This document shows positions 1-9,625 of a DNA stretch of 64,000 nt, one piece after another (within the stretch, counting starts at the first letter, position 1; every line of letters starts with the position of its first letter). The notes beneath the pieces were generated by a model. The model had not been told where the DNA came from. It ran no database searches and was given only the letters and a program-made list of their open reading frames with translations. Position numbers and translations under genes: made by a program. The stretch comes from Flavobacterium macacae (lineage in GTDB: Bacteria; Bacteroidota; Bacteroidia; Flavobacteriales; Flavobacteriaceae): NCBI RefSeq assembly GCF_003865365.1, contig NZ_RQVR01000013.1, positions 1-64,000 of the forward strand, given 5' to 3'.

Positions 1-3000
1 CTTTCCGTCACCGTTTGGTGAAATCCCTTTTGGAATCATACACGTAGTACCGTTGGCGGTGAATTCGAAAGTTTCAGAACAAGCTATAGCTCCAGCAGTA
101 GTAACAGTTACTATATAACTTCCTGCTTCTGTAACAGTAAGCGTTTGACCTGTACCTAAAACGGTACCTGGAGCAGAAGCTAATGCCCAAGCATAGCTAA
201 CTGTTGCAGGGTCGAAACTTGACTCAATCGGAAGTACTTCCATTACATAATTAGAACCTTCACAAGATCCGTTTACCGATGCTTGTAATGCAGGAATAAT
301 TATTACAACAAAACTTTCTTCATCTGTACAATTTGGTGTTGTTCCTGATTGTGCGTAAACAAAAATTGTTTGAGTTTGAGTTATAAGACTTCCTGGCGCA
401 AGCTGTGTTCCCGTTCCTCCTGTTGCTGTAAAATAATTTCCTTCAGCAAGAACTGGAAGTACATAACTTTCACAATTAGTTGAACTTAGTGGAGCAACTG
501 CAACCGGAATAGGAACAACCAATACTGCCGTACCATCTGTTACTGAACAACCATTATTATTGATTGTTACTTCGTAATATCCTTCATCAGAAACCGTTAT
601 TGAACTGCCTGTGTCTGGAAGCGTTGTTGCACCATCAAGTGTCCATGTAAAAGTTACATCGGCTACATTGAAATTACTTGGAGTTACTGTGATCGTTCCC
701 GAAGTTCCTTCACATAAAGAGAAATCTGAAGTTAATGTAAACTCTGGTGAAAGGTCTTGAACAACTAAGTTAAATGTTTTTGAACCTGAACATTCTGTTA
801 CATTATTATAAATCCTAACAAAAATCGGCTGTATAAATTGTACCGTATTTTCAAACGATAAAAGCAAAGGATTCACGTTTGCATCAGCATCAGCCTGAGT
901 GGCATGATAAGTAACATCATAATCCGCAGCATTTAATCCTGTTAAAAGAACTGATGTGTTTTCAGACAAATCAAATGTTGCAAATCCATCTGGATCACAT
1001 TCCGTAAGGTCATTTGGAACCCCTGTAACAATTTCCACTACATCATAAAACTCAATTCGAACCGAAGCTGATACCGCACATGTTGAACCTGAAAAGGCAG
1101 CAGCTAGTGTGTAAGTACCTGTTTGTGTAACAGTCAGATTTGGTCCGTTTTCATTAGGAATAACTACACCGTTTTCATCTGTCCATACAAAATCATAATC
1201 GTTTGGATCAAGACCACTAGTGATTGTGAAAGGTTCTCCTCCACAAACTGCATTTCCTCCGGCTACAGTTAAATCTACACCTAAATTGATATCTCCAATA
1301 TTAAAACTTCCTCCGGCTAAGAATACTGCTGAATTAAAGCTAGAATCATTATAATCAGCAATTACCAATTTAATATGGTAAGTTTCACCAATATTTACAG
1401 GTGATTGCGCAGTCATTACAACTGTTTGCCCACCATAACCAATTGCAGAAGCCTCTGGATCATTTACATTATATTGTCCAAAATATTCAACATTTGCAGA
1501 AGCACAACCTGAGTTATATTGTGCGTCTCTAATATTTACTACCGAAACTGGTGTAGTTGTTCCTGGAATTACAGCAAGGTTTTGAGAAACTCCGTCTGCA
1601 CCGGTAAGTATAAATGCAAAAGCATCCGAATAAGAACATTGGAAAGTTCCATATTCACTTGAAGCAAAAAGGAAATCAAAACTAATTTCATCTGTTAAAG
1701 GCACAAAATCAAATTCTAAAACAGAAGCATTGTTCAAGCCTGCAGTATTTCCTCCTGGAACAATTAATGCATTTAAGTCAGCATCACCAAGCCAAGTTGA
1801 TGATTCAGTTCCTGTGTTATCCCCAGGATATGGACCTTCGGCTTCCGATATATTTCCTGTAGACAAAACAACTCCATTGGCAAATGGAAAGCTTGATCCA
1901 TTTTGCTCGAAATATCCAATTCCGTTAGACTGACCAAAGTTTGTACCTGTTCTTGACGTTACATTTGTTACAATAGCACATTCAGAACCTATTAATACCT
2001 CTTGAACCAATTGCTCAATAGTATATTGGGTGCCATTTACAGCAATCGGAGGAACAGGTGTCCTTACACAGACATCAAATGATGTTGTCTGAGGTGTTGA
2101 CGAATAGGAATATACTCTAATTTTATATGTATTTCCAATCGTAAGCCCATTTGCTTGACTTGTGTTGGGATCACTACAATATATCTGAGTCAAAGAACCA
2201 CAGACATCTCCTTGATAAAGAACATGGAATAAATCTGTTGTGCTTCCTGCAACATTGTTTAAACTAATTAAATGCGAGGTGGCGGTTGCTACAAATTCGA
2301 ACCAAACATCATCATCATCATTACCAAAACAAGTATTTGCCTCTGGTGAAGCTGTGGCTCCAATTAAAATTCCTGAAACAACTTGCGTACAATTTAAATC
2401 AGGATTAACAGGTACCACAGTTGCATTTGCACAATCATCGTTGGCAATTGCTGTTGCAAAATTTCGTGGTCCTGACCAATTACTTAAATCGGTAGTGCTA
2501 CATAAAGCTCTTATAAAAAACGAATAAGCCGTTCCCGAAGTTAAACCTTCTAAGGTATAAGGTGGTGCTGTTGTTACAATCACACTAGTTCCTGTTGGCG
2601 TATTTGAACCTGCAGGTTGGTAAATTACTTCCCAAGAAGTTGCACTGCCCATTTCCGTCCAGTTTAAAACTGCATTCGTCAAACCGATATTTGTTACGGT
2701 TAAATTTTGCGGTTTCGGACACGTTGGCGGCGTACAGTCAACAAGTCCTGTGTATAGTAAACTATTTGCGGTTCCTTGCCCTGGCAGTTTTGTGTACACA
2801 TCTTCTTCAAACGCATCAATTACCTGAATACCGACTTCTCCGGCAAAGCTGCCGCCTGAATTCCAAAACAATTCAAAAGGAATTCCATTGCAAAGCGGTA
2901 CATTTATGGTAATTGGACCAGCTCCTGTTGTAAATGTGGAGCCGATTGTGGCAACAACGATTCCATTCTGCCTGATCGACATGGTATTGCCATTCCATCC

Positions 3001-5433
3001 GTCTCCAAAACTGTCAGTCATGACAAATTTATAGTTACATTGATTCACTAAATCACAAATCGCCGTATTAAATAGAAATGGACCCACCCATAAGCTGACA
3101 TCATCTGCAGCACAATAAGCCCTAACATAATATTCATATTGTGTGGCTGCTGTTAATGGCACACCTGCTGCTGTAGTCGTTGCTACATAATTATTTCCAA
3201 CCGGAGTTCCTCCTGCTGTTGCCGCTGGTACGCCAGTTCCTGGAGCTTGAACAACAACCTGCCATTGGGTTTCAACATTCCCAGCTGTCCAAGATAATTG
3301 GGCACTGTTTGTATTAAAGTTTGTAGCCGTCAAATTAAAAGGAACAGGGCATGAAGGAATGTCTTCAACAATGACGCTGTCAATATACAATCTCCATCCG
3401 TCAGGCCCTCCTTGAGGTACATGCCATGCAATATTTACCGGACCTGTGATTCCATTCATGTTCACAATTCGTTCCACATACGTAATGTTATTGTAAGTGG
3501 CTAATGGCACTAAAGTTGTTGTAAAATTAGCTTGCCCTACACCTGTAGTCGAAAGTTTTACTTCAAATGCATCCGGTTCTCCAACCGATTGAACTCTATA
3601 GTGGTATTTTAATCTCTGATTTCCTGTTAAGTTGATTGTTGGAGAAACCAACCAATCGTTATTATTTCCGGCGTTGCCGTCCGTTAAAATGACAGCGCTT
3701 TGATTTCCTTCAAAAGGATTTGTTGCATAATCCATATTCCAAGCATCGGTATCTCCATTTAAGTTCAAAACCGTCCAGCAAAACTGGGTTGGTGAAGTAC
3801 TGTTGAATCCTTCAAAGAAAGGAACATTGAAAGAAGCACACTGCGTATTAAATAAAAACGGACCAGCCCAAGTACTAAAAGTACCGTCGCCACAATCAGC
3901 TCTTACATAAAACCTGTAAGCTGTTGAAGCCAACAAGCCTCCTGCTGGATAAGCCGCATTGTTTGTTGTAGTCACTCCTGCTCCTGAAGGAATTGGAGTT
4001 CCCGCTGTTTGAACATCAACTTGCCATGATGAAGCAAGATTTCCTGGATTTGCCCATGATAAAGTTGCTGCTGTTGTCGAAATATTAGATGCAGCCAGAC
4101 CAGTTGGCGGCGTACAATTCACTTTTTGGATAATTAAAGTATAGGGTGTTGACTGCGGCGTCGCCCAAGTTGAAATTACAATAATGTACGTTTGCCCTGC
4201 AGTTACTGCCAAAGAAGGAATCTCTCTAATCCCTGTTCCTGAATTACCAACACCGGCAATACAGCTTACGCCCACATTAGAACATCCGTTGTATACAAAA
4301 ATACCTGAATATGTTGCAGTAGGTGTCATTGAAATACTAATTACACCTGTTTCTGTAGCGGTATAAGCATAAAAAACATCGTCACCATTTAAATAGCTAC
4401 TGGTTACATTACAACTTGTTCCGGGAGTTCCTTCAATTGTATCTGCATAATTTGAAGTATCGTCAGTTGTAGAAAACGGCAATGAGGTAATTTGAATTGC
4501 AGAACTACACGTTTCGCCTATTGCACTAATTGAAAAACTAAATGGCCCAACCCAGTTGCTCGTAGTACCCACACTTGAACAAATGGCTCTTACATAATAT
4601 TTATAGTCTTCACCAGAGATATATGGAACTTGTTGTAGAGGAGATCCTGTCGCCGTTCCTGTTGATGCGTAAGGCGGCAGACCACTATAAACAATACCGT
4701 GCCCTGTTGGAGCTGGAGTTGCTTGAGAAACAATTTCAATTTCCCATTCTGTTGCACCCCCAGGATTACCCCAAGTTAAACTCGCACTTGTGGGAGTTAC
4801 TGCTCCTGTACCTAAGTTCGTAGGATCAACACATTGTTCCAAAATCTTTACGGTATCAACAAGCCATCTTTCAGAAGAAACGGTGTTACTAATTTGAGTA
4901 TTTAACATTACAAAAGCAACATACACAGTTGATCCTGCTGGAAGATTAAGAGGAACCGTTTTTTCTTCATAAGTATTAAATGTCCCCATTAAGGTCAACT
5001 CATTCCACTCTTGTAAAACTGTAAATGTTGACACATCAGTCTGCGAAGTTGTAGAAACTCTAATTTGAAAAATTGAACCTTGGTTTCCTGCCGTTTGAAG
5101 TCTGGTAAAAAATTTCAATTGACCATTTGTCGGAACTGTAACCGCTGGAGTTACCATCCAATCTTGAGAAGTATTTCCTATTCCAAGATTGTCATTTGTT
5201 CCATTCATTTGTACTGAACGCGTGCCTTGATGAACTAAAGTTGGGGATGAAGTCGGTGCCCAACTACCTTGTGTTCCGACACCATTGTCGAAAATAGCCC
5301 AAGTCCCAGAATTTAAGACCCAAGTTCCGCCCGATGGATTAGCTGTACTATCAAATCCTTCGTTCAATGCCACTTGGGCAAAGCCGAGAAAAGATGAAAA
5401 GCACATTAAGAATAATAATGTAATTTTTTTCAT
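1..5433 (-). CDS. Giant T9SS-exported adhesin-like protein, choice-of-anchor L type (C-terminus outside window)
   Basis: The reading frame is open from an ATG at 5433 to the left edge, so 1811 codons are visible and the stop lies outside. The N-terminus is a signal peptide (MKKITLLFLMCF..., cleavage near GFA-Q). Rough domain order by residue: cleaved-adhesin/choice-of-anchor J-like module 21-190, fibronectin III-like 198-300, PPC-like 305-435, fibronectin III-like 438-525, second cleaved-adhesin-like 528-690, fibronectin III-like 693-790, a DSFGDGWNG module near 801, fibronectin III-like 900-980, PPC-like 977-1118, choice-of-anchor L 1150-1380 (GVVLSTG, FLFASSEYG and FAFILTG motifs), then Ig/PKD-like units. 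The last visible residues, IPKGISPNGDGK, are the start of a type B (gliding-motility-associated) T9SS sorting domain. By family it should be exported through the outer membrane and stay on the cell surface or be released. The ligand is unknown. It is monocistronic as far as can be seen. Confidence 0.9.
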   Translation of the reverse strand, partial: MKKITLLFLMCFSSFLGFAQVALNEGFDSTANPSGGTWVLNSGTWAIFDNGVGTQGSWAPTSSPTLVHQGTRSVQMNGTNDNLGIGNTSQDWMVTPAVTVPTNGQLKFFTRLQTAGNQGSIFQIRVSTTSQTDVSTFTVLQEWNELTLMGTFNTYEEKTVPLNLPAGSTVYVAFVMLNTQISNTVSSERWLVDTVKILEQCVDPTNLGTGAVTPTSASLTWGNPGGATEWEIEIVSQATPAPTGHGIVYSGLPPYASTGTATGSPLQQVPYISGEDYKYYVRAICSSVGTTSNWVGPFSFSISAIGETCSSAIQITSLPFSTTDDTSNYADTIEGTPGTSCNVTSSYLNGDDVFYAYTATETGVISISMTPTATYSGIFVYNGCSNVGVSCIAGVGNSGTGIREIPSLAVTAGQTYIIVISTWATPQSTPYTLIIQKVNCTPPTGLAASNISTTAATLSWANPGNLASSWQVDVQTAGTPIPSGAGVTTTNNAAYPAGGLLASTAYRFYVRADCGDGTFSTWAGPFLFNTQCASFNVPFFEGFNSTSPTQFCWTVLNLNGDTDAWNMDYATNPFEGNQSAVILTDGNAGNNNDWLVSPTINLTGNQRLKYHYRVQSVGEPDAFEVKLSTTGVGQANFTTTLVPLATYNNITYVERIVNMNGITGPVNIAWHVPQGGPDGWRLYIDSVIVEDIPSCPVPFNLTATNFNTNSAQLSWTAGNVETQWQVVVQAPGTGVPAATAGGTPVGNNYVATTTAAGVPLTAATQYEYYVRAYCAADDVSLWVGPFLFNTAICDLVNQCNYKFVMTDSFGDGWNGNTMSIRQNGIVVATIGSTFTTGAGPITINVPLCNGIPFELFWNSGGSFAGEVGIQVIDAFEEDVYTKLPGQGTANSLLYTGLVDCTPPTCPKPQNLTVTNIGLTNAVLNWTEMGSATSWEVIYQPAGSNTPTGTSVIVTTAPPYTLEGLTSGTAYSFFIRALCSTTDLSNWSGPRNFATAIANDDCANATVVPVNPDLNCTQVVSGILIGATASPEANTCFGNDDDDVWFEFVATATSHLISLNNVAGSTTDLFHVLYQGDVCGSLTQIYCSDPNTSQANGLTIGNTYKIRVYSYSSTPQTTSFDVCVRTPVPPIAVNGTQYTIEQLVQEVLIGSECAIVTNVTSRTGTNFGQSNGIGYFEQNGSSFPFANGVVLSTGNISEAEGPYPGDNTGTESSTWLGDADLNALIVPGGNTAGLNNASVLEFDFVPLTDEISFDFLFASSEYGTFQCSYSDAFAFILTGADGVSQNLAVIPGTTTPVSVVNIRDAQYNSGCASANVEYFGQYNVNDPEASAIGYGGQTVVMTAQSPVNIGETYHIKLVIADYNDSSFNSAVFLAGGSFNIGDINLGVDLTVAGGNAVCGGEPFTITSGLDPNDYDFVWTDENGVVIPNENGPNLTVTQTGTYTLAAAFSGSTCAVSASVRIEFYDVVEIVTGVPNDLTECDPDGFATFDLSENTSVLLTGLNAADYDVTYHATQADADANVNPLLLSFENTVQFIQPIFVRIYNNVTECSGSKTFNLVVQDLSPEFTLTSDFSLCEGTSGTITVTPSNFNVADVTFTWTLDGATTLPDTGSSITVSDEGYYEVTINNNGCSVTDGTAVLVVPIPVAVAPLSSTNCESYVLPVLAEGNYFTATGGTGTQLAPGSLITQTQTIFVYAQSGTTPNCTDEESFVVIIIPALQASVNGSCEGSNYVMEVLPIESSFDPATVSYAWALASAPGTVLGTGQTLTVTEAGSYIVTVTTAGAIACSETFEFTANGTTCMIPKGISPNGDGK

Positions 5434-5593
5434 AGACAGAAAATTTTAGTTTGGTTATAGATCTCGAAAATAAGAAAAATAAAATTTAACACAAAGTTAT
5501 ATCTCAACAATAATCTCATTAATAGACATTTGAAACATTTTTTTCGCCTTGTGTTAAGAAATTCCTAAATTCACAAAAGTGCTTAATCTTTCC

Positions 5594-5601
5594 TATCTTT
5601 G
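5594..5601 (+). promoter_or_regulatory. Bacteroidota -7 promoter box (TATCTTTG) for lpxH
   Basis: TATCTTTG matches the TAnnTTTG -7 consensus of the Bacteroidota primary sigma factor. It predicts transcription start near 5605. That lies downstream of the GTG at 5579 that opens the longest frame, so the GTG cannot be the start codon if this promoter is used. Confidence 0.6.
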
Positions 5602-5620
5602 CACTTTTAATTACTATATC

Positions 5621-6376
5621 TTGGCTTTAAACACAAAAATATACTTTGCTTCTGATCAACATTTTGGCGCTCCAACAGCAGAATTGAGTTTTCCGAGAGA
5701 GAAAAAATTTGTGGCCTGGCTTGACGAAATAAAGAAAGATGCCACGGCACTTTTTTTATTAGGAGACTTATTCGATTTTTGGTTTGAATACAAAACGGTA
5801 GTCCCAAAAGGCTTTGTTCGCGTATTAGGAAAACTGGCTGAACTTCGTGATGCTGGCATTCCGATTTATTTCTTCGTGGGAAACCACGATTTGTGGATGG
5901 AAGATTATTTCCAGAAAGAATTAGACATTCCTGTTTATCATACCACACAAGAATTCACTTTCAACGATAAATTATTTTTGATTGGCCACGGCGACGGATT
6001 GGGTCCGGGCGACAAAGGCTATAAAAGAATGAAGAAGGTTTTCACGAATCCGTTTTCAAAATGGCTTTTTCGTTGGCTTCACCCTGATTTGGGAATTCGT
6101 TTGGCACAATACCTTTCGGTAAAAAACAAATTGATTTCAGGCGATGAAGACGTAGTTTATTTAGGAGAAGAAAAAGAATGGCTGGTTTTATATTCTAAAA
6201 GAAAATTAGAAACAAAACATTATGACTATTTCATTTTTGGCCACAGGCATTTGCCAATGACCATAAAAGTGGGAGAAAATGCAACGTATGCTAACTTGGG
6301 CGATTGGATTGGTTATTTTACCTACGGCGTTTTTGACGGGGAAAAATTTGAGCTGAAAGAATATAAAAATTTATAA
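5621..6376 (+). CDS. lpxH: UDP-2,3-diacylglucosamine diphosphatase, LpxH-type metallophosphoesterase
   Basis: By family it hydrolyses UDP-2,3-diacylglucosamine to lipid X and UMP in lipid A synthesis, at the inner face of the inner membrane. The calcineurin-like motifs are in order: SDQHFG (D12, H14), GDLFDFW (D49), GNHD (88-90), GHGDG (H123) and a C-terminal FGHRH. The length of 251 residues fits the family. The frame stays open back to a GTG at 5579, but the TATCTTTG box at 5594 sits inside that extension. I therefore prefer the TTG at 5621 (MALNTKIYFASDQH), which places the metal motif near the N-terminus as usual. The Bacteroidota version has GNHD where E. coli LpxH has GNRD. The gene diverges from the giant adhesin gene. 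Confidence 0.88.
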   Translation: MALNTKIYFASDQHFGAPTAELSFPREKKFVAWLDEIKKDATALFLLGDLFDFWFEYKTVVPKGFVRVLGKLAELRDAGIPIYFFVGNHDLWMEDYFQKELDIPVYHTTQEFTFNDKLFLIGHGDGLGPGDKGYKRMKKVFTNPFSKWLFRWLHPDLGIRLAQYLSVKNKLISGDEDVVYLGEEKEWLVLYSKRKLETKHYDYFIFGHRHLPMTIKVGENATYANLGDWIGYFTYGVFDGEKFELKEYKNL

Positions 6377-6386
6377 CTGCATTGCT

Positions 6387-6578
6387 ATGGAAATGGACAA
6401 ATCAATCTACTCAAAAACAAAACTAATAGTTTTCAAATGCCTAAAGACAGGACGTACTTGCTTAAATTCAATAAGTGTAGACTTTACAGAAGAATGGATT
6501 ATTACAGGCGGAGGATATTTTTACAACAGAAAGACACAAGAACAAGCAGAAATTTTAATTAAAAGGGATAAGAAATAA
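6387..6578 (+). CDS. Small hypothetical protein, 63 residues
   Basis: An open frame starts with ATG 10 bases after the lpxH stop and stays on the same strand. The product begins MEMDKSIYSKTKLIVFKC and ends in a lysine-rich tail. It is soluble, has two Cys, no signal peptide and no motif I recognise. The position right behind lpxH makes co-transcription likely. The composition is protein-like (Ile/Thr/Lys/Glu balanced, no long homopolymer runs), but no family supports it. An internal ATG two codons in is an equally possible start. Confidence 0.5.
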   Translation: MEMDKSIYSKTKLIVFKCLKTGRTCLNSISVDFTEEWIITGGGYFYNRKTQEQAEILIKRDKK

Positions 6579-6583
6579 TAAAT

Positions 6584-6958
6584 CTAATTCTGGCAAACCT
6601 CATCCAAATACTCTTTCAGTTGGATTTGGAAAATCGTTCCTTCGACTAAATCTTTGATCTGCATCAATTCATCAACAGAAACAGCCAGGTCAATTTGTTG
6701 CAAGGGCGTTTTCAATAAAAACTTATGGCATTTTCTTTGGAATTCACACGTGTTGCAACTTAGTTCGTTGCAAGTCAAATCAATATTTCCTGCAAAAATA
6801 GTCAATTCTTCTTTTGACAGATAGAAACCCGTTTCTTTAAAAACCAATTGCACTTTGCTTTTTAATACTTTTTGTTCTTTTTTCCAATGAAAAGCCACAC
6901 CAAATTCATTAAAATAGATTTGCTCAATTTCTTTCATAACCTGAATTATTTCAAACAA
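6584..6958 (-). CDS. Conserved flavobacterial hypothetical protein with a four-Cys cluster
   Basis: The gene encodes 124 residues, mostly helical and beta, with no signal peptide or membrane segment. A compact cysteine cluster lies in the middle (CNELSCNTCEFQRKC, about residues 63-77). It could bind a metal, but I know of no assigned function. The gene ends 5 bases from the convergent small gene and is 75 bases downstream of recJ on the same strand. The start is the ATG at 6958; a second ATG (residue 8, MKEIEQIYF) is also possible and would give a more typical hydrophilic N-terminus. Confidence 0.7.
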   Translation of the reverse strand: MFEIIQVMKEIEQIYFNEFGVAFHWKKEQKVLKSKVQLVFKETGFYLSKEELTIFAGNIDLTCNELSCNTCEFQRKCHKFLLKTPLQQIDLAVSVDELMQIKDLVEGTIFQIQLKEYLDEVCQN

Positions 6959-7032
6959 ATATAAGAACTATTTAAAATGATTCTAAATTAATCGATGTTA
7001 ATTTTAGCAAAAAGATTTCTATCGCAAAATAA

Positions 7033-8727
7033 TTAGTTTTCCTTAATATCTCGAAGCCGCATTTGCAAGCTCACATTGCCATTGTATTCATTTTCCTCGA
7101 TAGAATATGCTGCTTGAAACAATTGTCTATTTGCCGTCAAGTCTAATTTAGCTCCGATTTTAAAACCAATAGCTCCAAAACCTTCAGAATTTCCTTGTTT
7201 TACAAAAAGCTTCAGATGTTCATCATCTTGCCCAATTGTCTTTCCAAAACCGGTATCGATCAAATTTTTGCTCATAAAAATAGGCGTCATATTCATCGGA
7301 CCAAAAGGCTCAAACTGTTTTAATATTCGCATGGATTTTTCATTGATATCTGTCAGGTTTATTTCAGCATCAATCAATAGTTCCGGAACTAAAAGTTCTT
7401 CCGCAATGGTTTCAGAAACAACTTTTTCAAACTGATTCTTGAAATTTTCAAATTGCTCTTCCTTCAACGTCAATCCGGCAGCATACATATGGCCTCCAAA
7501 TTGTTCCAAATATTCTGAACACGCTTCCAAGGCATTGTAAACATCAAAATCTTTTACTGAACGTGCCGAAGCAGCCAATTTATCGCCGCTTTTTGTAAAA
7601 ACTAAAGTTGGACGATAATAGGTTTCAATCAATCGAGAAGCCACGATTCCGATCACGCCTTTGTGCCAATCTTCTTGATAAACAACGGTTGAGAAACGTT
7701 TTTCTTCTTTATTCGTAATAATTTGAGACAACGCTTCAATCGTAATTTGCTTGTCTAATTCTTTTCTGTCTGCGTTAAAAGTCTCGATTTCCTTGGCAAA
7801 AGCTTCTGCTTCTTCAAAACCAAATTCTGTCAACAGACGAACCGCATAATTGCCGTGTTTGATTCTTCCGGCGGCGTTAATTCTAGGAGCAATTATAAAA
7901 ACAACATCCGTAATCGTCAATTCTTTTTTCTTTACATTTTGCGTAATCGCCTTGAAACCCGGACGCGGGTTAGAGTTGATTACGTCTAAGCCAAACTTAG
8001 CCAAAATTCGATTTTCACCCGTAATCGGAACAATGTCAGCACCAATTGCCGTGGCAACCAAATCTAAATACGGAATCAAATCTTCAATCGTCTCATTCCG
8101 ATTTTGACCTAAAGCCTGAATCAATTTAAAACCGATACCGCAACCGCAAAGTTCATCATAAGGATAATCGCAATCTTGACGTTTTGGGTCTAAAATCGCA
8201 ACCGCATCAGGCAAAGAATTTCCTGGACGGTGGTGATCGCAGATGATAAAATCGATTTTTTTTGCATTTGCATATGCAATATGATCGACGGATTTTATGC
8301 CACAATCGAGTGCAATAATCAAGGTAATTTCGTTGTCTTCGGCATAATCGATTCCTTTAAAAGAAATGCCGTAGCCTTCGTCATAACGATCCGGGATGTA
8401 AGTATCAACGTTGGGATAATAGCTTTTCAAATAGGAAGAAACCAAAGAAACAGCCGTAGTTCCATCCACATCATAATCTCCAAAAACCAAAATTCGCTCT
8501 TGATTTTCGATGGCTTTTTCAATTCGAACAATCGCCTTGTCCATATCTTTCATCAGATAAGGATCGTGCAAATCTTCTAATTTTGGCCTGAAAAATTGGC
8601 GCGCTTCTTCAAACGTTTTAATACCGCGCTGTACCAAAAGTGTGGCAGTCAGTTCATCAACATTTAGTAAATTCTGCAGGCTTTTAACTTGATCGGAATC
8701 AGGTTTCGGTTTTAATTTCCAACGCAT
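7033..8727 (-). CDS. recJ: Single-stranded-DNA-specific 5'-3' exonuclease RecJ
   Basis: RecJ degrades single-stranded DNA 5' to 3' during recombination and mismatch or base-excision repair. All DHH-superfamily motifs are present: GDYDVDG (83-89), DCG (141-143), DHH (164-166) and the NAAGRIKHG motif, followed by the DHHA1 domain with GGHMYAAGLTL and a C-terminal OB-like region. The 564 residues match the Bacteroidota family. The start is ATG at 8727 (MRWKLKPKP...), the usual N-terminus in this family. The gene lies on the same strand as the HopJ, OsmC and rsmI genes downstream of other unrelated promoters. Nothing looks damaged. Confidence 0.96.
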   Translation of the reverse strand: MRWKLKPKPDSDQVKSLQNLLNVDELTATLLVQRGIKTFEEARQFFRPKLEDLHDPYLMKDMDKAIVRIEKAIENQERILVFGDYDVDGTTAVSLVSSYLKSYYPNVDTYIPDRYDEGYGISFKGIDYAEDNEITLIIALDCGIKSVDHIAYANAKKIDFIICDHHRPGNSLPDAVAILDPKRQDCDYPYDELCGCGIGFKLIQALGQNRNETIEDLIPYLDLVATAIGADIVPITGENRILAKFGLDVINSNPRPGFKAITQNVKKKELTITDVVFIIAPRINAAGRIKHGNYAVRLLTEFGFEEAEAFAKEIETFNADRKELDKQITIEALSQIITNKEEKRFSTVVYQEDWHKGVIGIVASRLIETYYRPTLVFTKSGDKLAASARSVKDFDVYNALEACSEYLEQFGGHMYAAGLTLKEEQFENFKNQFEKVVSETIAEELLVPELLIDAEINLTDINEKSMRILKQFEPFGPMNMTPIFMSKNLIDTGFGKTIGQDDEHLKLFVKQGNSEGFGAIGFKIGAKLDLTANRQLFQAAYSIEENEYNGNVSLQMRLRDIKEN

Positions 8728-8775
8728 TTTCTGTATGGTTTATAGTATTTATGATTATAAAAACTAAAAAAGTCT

Positions 8776-9123
8776 TTATTTTTTTGGAGCTAACGCTTCG
8801 CCTTCAAATTGAATTCCGTTCAAACCTGTTTGCATAAAATTGCGGATATTTTGGTGGTCATTCCCATCAGGATTATTCAGCACCTCCTCGAAATAATACG
8901 CTCCGAAGCAAGCCAAAGTTGCTTCTTCTGAAAGATTTTGCAATTTAGCGAAAGCAAATATCTTACAAGATCCGTTATTTTCTCCTATGTTATTATAATG
9001 GCTTCCATTTTTGAAAGCCGTCGGATTAAAATCATACGTTTCTTCAATAACTTGAATCGTATCTTGAAAAGCAATGGTTTTTGGATTTTCTTGGAGTTGT
9101 TTTATAAAAGAAATAAGATTCAT
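8776..9123 (-). CDS. HopJ-family protein
   Basis: This 115-residue protein resembles the HopJ type III effector family (PF08888), which is named after Pseudomonas but occurs widely as a housekeeping-sized protein in bacteria without type III secretion. Visible family features are the N-terminal helix, ETYDFNPTAFKNG, a CKIFAFAKLQNLS segment and the CFGAYYFEEVLNNPDG stretch. No signal peptide is present. Its start codon is 2 bases from the OsmC stop, so the two are very probably co-transcribed. No type III apparatus is seen here, so an effector role should not be assumed. The function is unknown. Confidence 0.85.
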   Translation of the reverse strand: MNLISFIKQLQENPKTIAFQDTIQVIEETYDFNPTAFKNGSHYNNIGENNGSCKIFAFAKLQNLSEEATLACFGAYYFEEVLNNPDGNDHQNIRNFMQTGLNGIQFEGEALAPKK

Positions 9124-9125
9124 TT

Positions 9126-9548
9126 TTAAGCATTGAAATAATTAATTTTTACTTCTATTTTTGCAAAATGACGGAACATTTCCATCACGCCACAATATTT
9201 TTCTACAGACAAATCAACGATTTTTTGAAGTTTGGTTTGGTCTAAATCATTTCCGAAGAAATTATAAGCCACGCGCACGGTGTGGTAAAACTTTGGATGT
9301 TCTTCAGTCAAATCGCCTTCCACATCAATTGTAAACGTATCGATTTCAGCGCGCATTTTTTCAATCAACGAAGCAATATCAATTCCGGAACAACCCGCTA
9401 GCGAAGCCAACATCATTGCCTTTGGACGAAGTCCGTCGTTCTTTCCTCCAAATTCGGTATCAGAATCTATCTTTATAATTCCACCCGGATTTGTAGATTC
9501 AAAAGATCTATTTCCGAGCCATTTTGTTGTTACTTGGTGGGTGTTCAT
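9126..9548 (-). CDS. OsmC/Ohr-family peroxide-reductase-like protein
   Basis: OsmC-family proteins reduce organic hydroperoxides with a pair of cysteines. Both are visible here: C53 in SLAGCSGID and C119 in EKYCGVMEMF, which is the family spacing and context. The protein has 140 residues, the usual size. The gene is followed after 2 bases by the HopJ gene, which suggests one transcript. It is not clearly Ohr, OsmC or YhfA subtype from the sequence alone, so the exact substrate remains open. Confidence 0.9.
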   Translation of the reverse strand: MNTHQVTTKWLGNRSFESTNPGGIIKIDSDTEFGGKNDGLRPKAMMLASLAGCSGIDIASLIEKMRAEIDTFTIDVEGDLTEEHPKFYHTVRVAYNFFGNDLDQTKLQKIVDLSVEKYCGVMEMFRHFAKIEVKINYFNA

Positions 9549-9562
9549 AATTATTTGTTTTC

Positions 9563-9620
9563 AACACAAATTCCACGAATACCATAAATGGATTAGTGAA
9601 AAATCGTGCAATTTGGTGTT
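9563..9620. repeat. Imperfect palindrome (intergenic hairpin repeat)
   Basis: The left arm (9563-9580, AACACAAATTCCACGAAT) and right arm (9601-9620) are reverse complements apart from one indel and two mismatches. The core resembles the degenerate CACGAATT/AATTCGTG palindromes scattered between flavobacterial genes. It fills the gap between the OsmC and rsmI genes. Confidence 0.6.
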
Positions 9621-9625
9621 TGTCT

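Noticed and set aside
1730..4823. Plus-strand open frames within 1-5433
   Set aside because: They are shadows of the giant minus-strand gene, whose frame is continuous and domain-rich throughout.
5579..5620. N-terminal extension of lpxH from the GTG at 5579
   Set aside because: The TATCTTTG promoter box (5594-5601) lies inside it, and the metal-site motif would be moved away from the N-terminus.
8776..9123. A type III secretion effector
   Set aside because: The HopJ family is named after an effector, but no secretion apparatus or chaperone gene is present and the family is widespread in bacteria without one.
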